8,651 bases of DNA from Deltaproteobacteria bacterium (GTDB lineage Bacteria > Myxococcota_A > UBA9160 > JAFDET01), in contig JAFDET010000140.1 of NCBI GenBank assembly GCA_019310195.1, positions 1 to 8,651 of the forward strand, read 5' to 3'. The translations under genes were made by a program, and so were the position numbers. The notes under the pieces were generated by a model. That model ran no database searches, was not told where the DNA came from, and saw nothing but the letters and a program-made list of their open reading frames with translations. This document shows positions 5,701 to 8,651 of this stretch, one piece after another (the first letter of the stretch is position 1; every line of letters starts with the position of its first letter).

Positions 5701-5734
5701 GGATAGGCGCCCTCCCCTCCGCCTGCGCTATCCC
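5700..5734 (+). terminator. Possible weak terminator hairpin after the FHA gene
   Basis: GGGATAG (5700-5706) pairs with CTATCCC (5728-5734). The stem extends by three more pairs (CGC with GCG) past a one-base bulge, around a C-rich loop. It starts 28 bp after the FHA stop codon, where a terminator would be expected, but only two T residues follow the stem. A functional intrinsic terminator is therefore uncertain. Confidence 0.3.
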
Positions 5735-5763
5735 TTGCGCGGGCGGGTGGGACGAGGTGACCC

Positions 5764-5868
5764 ATGGAGCCGCACACCACCATCCAAGGCGGCGGCCACT
5801 TCCTGCAAGAGGACTGTGGACCGGAGCTGGCCCGGGTGATGGCGGACTTCATCGCGAGGGCGAAGTGA
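5764..5868 (+). pseudogene. Remnant of a haloalkane dehalogenase-like C-terminus (34 codons)
   Basis: The frame from ATG 5764 reads MEPHTTIQGGGHFLQEDCGP and then ELARVMADFIARAK before TGA. This matches the C-terminal end of haloalkane dehalogenase-family alpha/beta hydrolases (pattern H-x-T-I-x-G-x-G-H-F-L-Q-E-D-x-G-x-E-L-A). The His in GGGHF corresponds to the catalytic base. The remaining ~260 residues, including the nucleophile Asp and the cap domain, are absent: an in-frame TGA lies one codon before the ATG, and nothing dehalogenase-like is visible further upstream. The fragment ends 2 bp before the SDR start, as a complete upstream operon partner would. I infer that an internal or 5' deletion removed the rest. 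Translation of the 34-mer is possible but unlikely to give an enzyme. Confidence 0.6.
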
Positions 5869-5870
5869 AC

Positions 5871-6635
5871 ATGCAGGATCTCTTCTCGGTACGGAACAAG
5901 GTGGTGTGCGTGACCGGAGGCTCACGCGGCATCGGGCTGATGATCGCGCGCGGCTTCGTCGAGGGAGGCGCGCGGGTCTACATCTCGTCGCGCAAAGCGG
6001 ATGTCTGCAACCAGGTGGCGACGGAGCTCTCCAAGTCGGGCACCTGCATCGCGCTGCCGGCGGACCTCTCGACCCAGGCCGGCAACGACGGGCTCGCTGC
6101 AGCGCTGGCCGATCGCGAGTCCGAGCTGCACGTGCTGGTCAACAACGCAGGCGCCAACTGGGGCGCGCCCCTGGCCGAGTACCCGGACGAGGCCTGGGAC
6201 AAGGTGCTGGCCCTGAACGTCAAGGCCATCTTCCACCTGACCCGCGCCTGCCTGCCCCTGCTGGAGAAGGGCTCGGCGCCGGGCGACCCCGCCCGGGTCA
6301 TCAACATCGGCTCCATCGACGGCCTGCGGGCGCCCCTGCTGGAGGTCTACGCCTACTCTGCAAGCAAGGCGGCCGTGCACCAGCTGACGCGCCACCTGGC
6401 GGCGAAGTTGGCTCCGAGCATCACGGTGAACGCGGTGGCGCCCGGCCCCTTCGAGAGCAAGATGATGGCCGCCACCCTGGAGCGCTTCCACGACGGCATC
6501 GTCGCCTCGTGCCCCATGGGTCGCATCGGCGAGCCCGAGGACATGGCGGGCGTAGCCATCTACCTTGCGTCACGAGCCGGGGCCTACGTCACGGGGACCG
6601 TCATCCCCGTAGACGGCGGCATCACGGTGCGCTGA
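5871..6635 (+). CDS. SDR-family oxidoreductase, RhlG/3-oxoacyl reductase-like
   Basis: The 254-residue classical short-chain dehydrogenase/reductase has an N-terminal Rossmann fold with TGGSRGIG (15-22) for the dinucleotide, basic residues R41-K42 after the second strand suggesting NADP(H), and NNAG (91-94). The catalytic set is N116, S148 (INIGSID), Y162 and K166 (YSASK). PGPF (191-194) and the C-terminal VIPVDGGITVR complete the fold. ARVINIGSIDGLRAP and the Tyr-x-Ala-Tyr-Ser context resemble RhlG-type beta-ketoacyl reductases, but the substrate cannot be fixed from sequence. The frame is open upstream to 5757, but ATG 5871 is chosen because the family sequence begins there and it falls 2 bp after the dehalogenase remnant's stop. 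Its TGA is followed directly by the moaC ATG, indicating translational coupling. Confidence 0.9.
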   Translation: MQDLFSVRNKVVCVTGGSRGIGLMIARGFVEGGARVYISSRKADVCNQVATELSKSGTCIALPADLSTQAGNDGLAAALADRESELHVLVNNAGANWGAPLAEYPDEAWDKVLALNVKAIFHLTRACLPLLEKGSAPGDPARVINIGSIDGLRAPLLEVYAYSASKAAVHQLTRHLAAKLAPSITVNAVAPGPFESKMMAATLERFHDGIVASCPMGRIGEPEDMAGVAIYLASRAGAYVTGTVIPVDGGITVR

Positions 6636-7136
6636 ATGGCCAAGCCCGACGCCGCGCCGCGCCTGACCCACCTGGACGCCGAAGGCCGAGCCAGGATGGT
6701 GGATGTCTCGGACAAGCCGGAGACGACGCGCGAAGCCGAGGCGGCCGGCCGGGTGCGCATGCTGCCCGAGACGCTGGCCCTGGTCGTCGCCGGCGACGTG
6801 GCCAAGGGCGACGTGCTGACCGTGGCGGAGCTGGCCGGCGTAATGGCCGCGAAGCGCACCAGCGAGCTGGTCCCCCTCTGCCACCCGATCGCGCTGAGCG
6901 ACGTGCAGGTGACGGCGCGGCCCGACCCGGAGCAGAGCTGCGTCGAGATCCGCGCACTGGCGCGCACGACAGGCAGGACGGGCGTCGAGATGGAGGCGCT
7001 GACCGCGGTCTCCGTGGCCGCGCTCACGATCTACGACATGTGCAAGGCCGTGGACCGCGGGATGCGCATCGAAGACGTGCGACTGCTGCGCAAGAGCGGC
7101 GGCCGCAGCGGCGACTGGGTCCGCGAGGAACGCTGA
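6636..7136 (+). CDS. moaC: Cyclic pyranopterin monophosphate synthase MoaC
   Basis: The 166-residue protein is the usual length for MoaC, which converts the MoaA product (3',8-cyclo-dihydro-GTP) into cyclic pyranopterin monophosphate in molybdenum-cofactor synthesis. LTHLDAEGRARMVDVSDKPE opens the fold. Residues equivalent to the E. coli catalytic set are all present with a constant offset of six: K57 (VAKGDV), H83 in LCHPI, E118 and E120 in GVEMEAL, and D134 and K137 in YDMCKAVDRGM. It begins directly after the SDR stop with no gap, has no strong ribosome-binding site of its own, and is followed 3 bp later by a rhodanese gene. No other moa or mog gene is in the window. It appears intact and active. 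Confidence 0.96.
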   Translation: MAKPDAAPRLTHLDAEGRARMVDVSDKPETTREAEAAGRVRMLPETLALVVAGDVAKGDVLTVAELAGVMAAKRTSELVPLCHPIALSDVQVTARPDPEQSCVEIRALARTTGRTGVEMEALTAVSVAALTIYDMCKAVDRGMRIEDVRLLRKSGGRSGDWVREER

Positions 7137-7139
7137 GGC

Positions 7140-7523
7140 GTGTCCCGGAGCCTGGACGACTTCGTGCGCGAGGCGCTCGCCGTGGTGGAAGAGATCCGCG
7201 CCGAGGAAGGTCTGCGCATCCTGCAAGCCCGAGAGGGCTGGCACTTCGTCGACGTGCGCGAGCCCGACGAGTTCGCGGTGGGCCGGATTCCCGGTGCACG
7301 TCTGGTGCCCCGCGGCTTCCTGGAGGTGAAGGCCGACCTGGTCCACCCCAAGCGCGACCCGTGGCTGGCCGAGCGCACGCGCCCGCTGATCCTCTACTGC
7401 GGCGGCGGCAACCGCAGCGCGCTGGCCGCGCGCACCCTCCAGGAGATGGGATTCACCCGCGTGGTGTCCCTGGCCGAGGGCTGGGCGGGCTGGACCTCGC
7501 GCGGCTACCCCGTCGAGTCCTGA
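7140..7523 (+). CDS. Single-domain rhodanese-like sulfurtransferase
   Basis: The 127-residue single rhodanese domain has FVDVREPDEFAVGRIPGA (36-53), a classic rhodanese opening with the CH2A-type D-V-R-E, and active-site loop C87-GGGNR-S93, with Cys87 as the persulfide carrier. The C-terminal signature is LAEGWAGWTSRGYPV. The 30-residue N-terminal helix is longer than in minimal GlpE-type proteins and is seen in some stand-alone rhodaneses. The GTG start at 7140 lies 3 bp after the moaC stop. Adjacency to moaC is compatible with sulfur supply to molybdopterin synthesis, as in rhodanese-MoeB/MOCS3 systems, but this is inference. Its 3' end overlaps the convergent hydrolase gene by 19 bp. Confidence 0.9.
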   Translation: MSRSLDDFVREALAVVEEIRAEEGLRILQAREGWHFVDVREPDEFAVGRIPGARLVPRGFLEVKADLVHPKRDPWLAERTRPLILYCGGGNRSALAARTLQEMGFTRVVSLAEGWAGWTSRGYPVES

Positions 7524-8440
7524 GCGGCATCGGCGAAGGAAAGCGCGATCTCGACGACGGCCCGCGGATCCTCCATGACCATCAGGTGCCCCAGGCCGTG
7601 GGATTCGACGCTTGCGCGGGGCATGCGCTCGGCCAGGAGTCGGTAGGGTTCGAGGGAGAAGGTTCCCCGGTCGGCGTGCACGAAGAGCGTCGGCGCCTGA
7701 ATACGGTGCACCTCCTCCAGTGGGAAGAGCGTGCCCCCGTTCTCGAAGACCGCGGCCTCCAGCGCGGGCGGACACTTGAGCTCCACCTGGCCGTCGGGGC
7801 GCTCTCGCAGGCCCCAGCGCGCGTACAGCTCGCGCGCCTCGGGCGTCCAGGCCACGAAGAAGGCGTGGTTCTCCCAGGCTTCCAGCGCTTCCGCGCGCGA
7901 CGGCCACACCGCCCTGCGCCGCCGCGTACGCTCTGCGAGCAGGGGACCCGGCGCGATGCCCTTGGGAACCGCGGGTCGCGGAAGGTTCCCGATCAGGACG
8001 GGATCCAGCAACAGCAGCGACTCGAAAAGGTCGGGGCTCCGGGCCGCAGCCGTGAGCAGCGCGGCGCCGCCGAAGGAGTGGCCGATGCCCAGGCCGATGC
8101 ACCCCCCGCCCTCGTCATCGGCCAGCCGACGGCCCACGCACGCCAGGTCCTCTACGAAGTGGTGCCAGGCGTAGGCCTCGGGCGACTCGGGCTTGGAGGA
8201 GTCGCCGTGCCCGCGCGCGTCGATGGCCAGGACCCGGAAGCGCCTGCGGAGCCCCACCGCCACTTCGTCCCAGAGTCCGGCGCAGAAACCGTTGGCGTGG
8301 TGCAGCAGAGCCAGCGGGCCACTGTCCGGCGCAGAAACCGTTGGCGTGGTGCAGCAGAGCCAGCGGGCCACTCCCGCCCCAGTCGAGGACGGCGATCTCG
8401 ATTCCGGGCTGCGACCCCGGAACCCGGCGCTCGCGCACAT
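7505..8440 (-). CDS. Alpha/beta hydrolase, 5' end frameshifted by a 49-bp tandem duplication
   Basis: The open frame encodes 311 residues. From residue 41 it is a standard alpha/beta-hydrolase: LLHHANGF oxyanion-hole strand (45-52), AIDARGHGDSSKP (72-84), nucleophile elbow GHSFG (S122), a helical cap at about 150-240, D257 (VHADRG) and catalytic His285 (GLGHL). Residues 1-40 (MCASAGFRGRSPESR onward) are a wrong-frame reading. The native N-terminus (VRERRVPGSQPGIEIAVLDW) lies in the next frame, from GTG 8438 or a little upstream, and with the duplication it reaches a stop at 8115. Removing one copy of the 49-bp repeat joins ..LDWGGSG to PLALLHHANGF perfectly. The present gene either starts at ATG 8440 with a foreign 40-residue head that lacks the first beta-strands, or is inactive. 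The substrate is unknown. Confidence 0.8.
   Translation of the reverse strand: MCASAGFRGRSPESRSPSSTGAGVARWLCCTTPTVSAPDSGPLALLHHANGFCAGLWDEVAVGLRRRFRVLAIDARGHGDSSKPESPEAYAWHHFVEDLACVGRRLADDEGGGCIGLGIGHSFGGAALLTAAARSPDLFESLLLLDPVLIGNLPRPAVPKGIAPGPLLAERTRRRRAVWPSRAEALEAWENHAFFVAWTPEARELYARWGLRERPDGQVELKCPPALEAAVFENGGTLFPLEEVHRIQAPTLFVHADRGTFSLEPYRLLAERMPRASVESHGLGHLMVMEDPRAVVEIALSFADAAQDSTG
8275..8372. repeat. Perfect 49-bp tandem duplication in the hydrolase gene
   Basis: Bases 8275-8323 and 8324-8372 are identical and directly adjacent, each beginning GTCCGGCGCAGAAACCGTTG and ending GCGGGCCACT. Because 49 is not a multiple of three, the extra copy shifts the reading frame of the alpha/beta hydrolase just before its oxyanion-hole strand. 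The perfect identity shows it is recent, or an assembly artefact. Confidence 0.95.
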
Positions 8441-8519
8441 CGCCCACGGCAGCGGAGCCTAGCCCTCCGTGAGAAACAACGCGTCGCAAGTGCGGTGGTG
8501 TCGTCGGCAGGTGGGCGCG

Positions 8520-8651
8520 TCACTCGCGGCCGGCGAGCGCTGCCAGCGCACAGAGTCGCAGCTCGCTGGGCGCGAGCTGCCAGTTGGCAACCGATGCCGT
8601 CTGGAGCGCTGCGAGCTCCGAGGCCACCCGGCGGCGCCAGACGGCGGCCGT
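8520..8651 (-). CDS. C-terminal 43 residues of an unidentified protein (partial)
   Basis: A minus-strand frame open from the right edge ends at TGA 8522-8520. It reads TAAVWRRRVASELAALQTAS and then VANWQLAPSELRLCALAALAGRE. Composition and third-position G/C use fit coding sequence, and it would be co-directional with the hydrolase. L-A-P-S-E-L-R-L-C-x-L faintly resembles the opening of a LuxR/GerE helix-turn-helix (LTPxELxVCxLI), but the frame stops before the rest of that domain. I do not assign a family. It may be a true gene end or an edge ORF. Confidence 0.3.
   Translation of the reverse strand, partial: TAAVWRRRVASELAALQTASVANWQLAPSELRLCALAALAGRE

Noticed and set aside
5757..5870. 38-residue N-terminal extension of the SDR
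   Set aside because: In this stretch another frame encodes the dehalogenase-like tail; the SDR fold begins at ATG 5871.
6570..8102. A 510-codon minus-strand frame
   Set aside because: It lies antisense to moaC and the rhodanese and out of frame with the hydrolase. Composition is biased and no domain is recognisable.
1..8651. A novel defence or mobile gene system
   Set aside because: No nuclease, toxin, recombinase, transposase or reverse transcriptase motif was found; nearly all genes are recognisable housekeeping or metabolic families.

Overview
The window comes from a bacterial chromosome with high GC content and strong G/C third-position bias. The gene complement (DnaJ/CbpA with CbpM, two Hsp20s, a MenA-type UbiA prenyltransferase, FHA-SHOCT, MoaC, and a trace of a haloalkane dehalogenase) would fit a high-GC proteobacterium or a deltaproteobacterial/myxobacterial-type lineage. 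That placement is inference only; there is no rRNA or other diagnostic marker.

Layout. (1) 1-231: the tail of a glutathione S-transferase gene, cut off early in its C-terminal domain where it runs into a block of repeats. (2) 185-382: an inverted array of a ~39-bp repeat at 44-bp period, two units in each orientation, with a perfect 26-bp inverted repeat at its edges. The convergent genes on both sides take their last six codons (FRDVPA) and TAA stop from it. (3) 362-4658, minus strand: seven genes in one direction, in transcription order hsp20, hsp20, cbpA (DnaJ-like co-chaperone), cbpM (its modulator), ubiA/menA-like prenyltransferase, a small protein resembling only sigma-70 region 2, and a HAD hydrolase. 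The first five are close enough, with good ribosome-binding sites, to be one protein-quality-control operon running into quinone biosynthesis. A -35-like TTGACA lies before the first hsp20. (4) 4659-4909: divergent promoter region. (5) 4910-5671: an FHA-SHOCT signalling protein on the plus strand, whose stop codon lies in a 13-bp tandem repeat. (6) 5764-7523, plus strand: a 34-codon remnant of a haloalkane dehalogenase C-terminus, then a tightly packed SDR - moaC - rhodanese set (gaps of 2, 0 and 3 bp). (7) 7505-8440, minus strand: an alpha/beta hydrolase whose 5' end is shifted out of frame by a perfect 49-bp tandem duplication. (8) 8520-8651: the last codons of an unidentified minus-strand gene.

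The housekeeping genes look intact and ordinary. The unusual signal is local repeat-driven remodelling: a paired inverted repeat that ends two convergent genes and coincides with loss of most of a GST C-terminal domain, a 49-bp duplication that breaks (and by contraction could restore) a hydrolase, a 13-bp triplication at a stop codon, and a leftover dehalogenase tail. I found no CRISPR, tRNA, rRNA, transposase or recognisable defence system.
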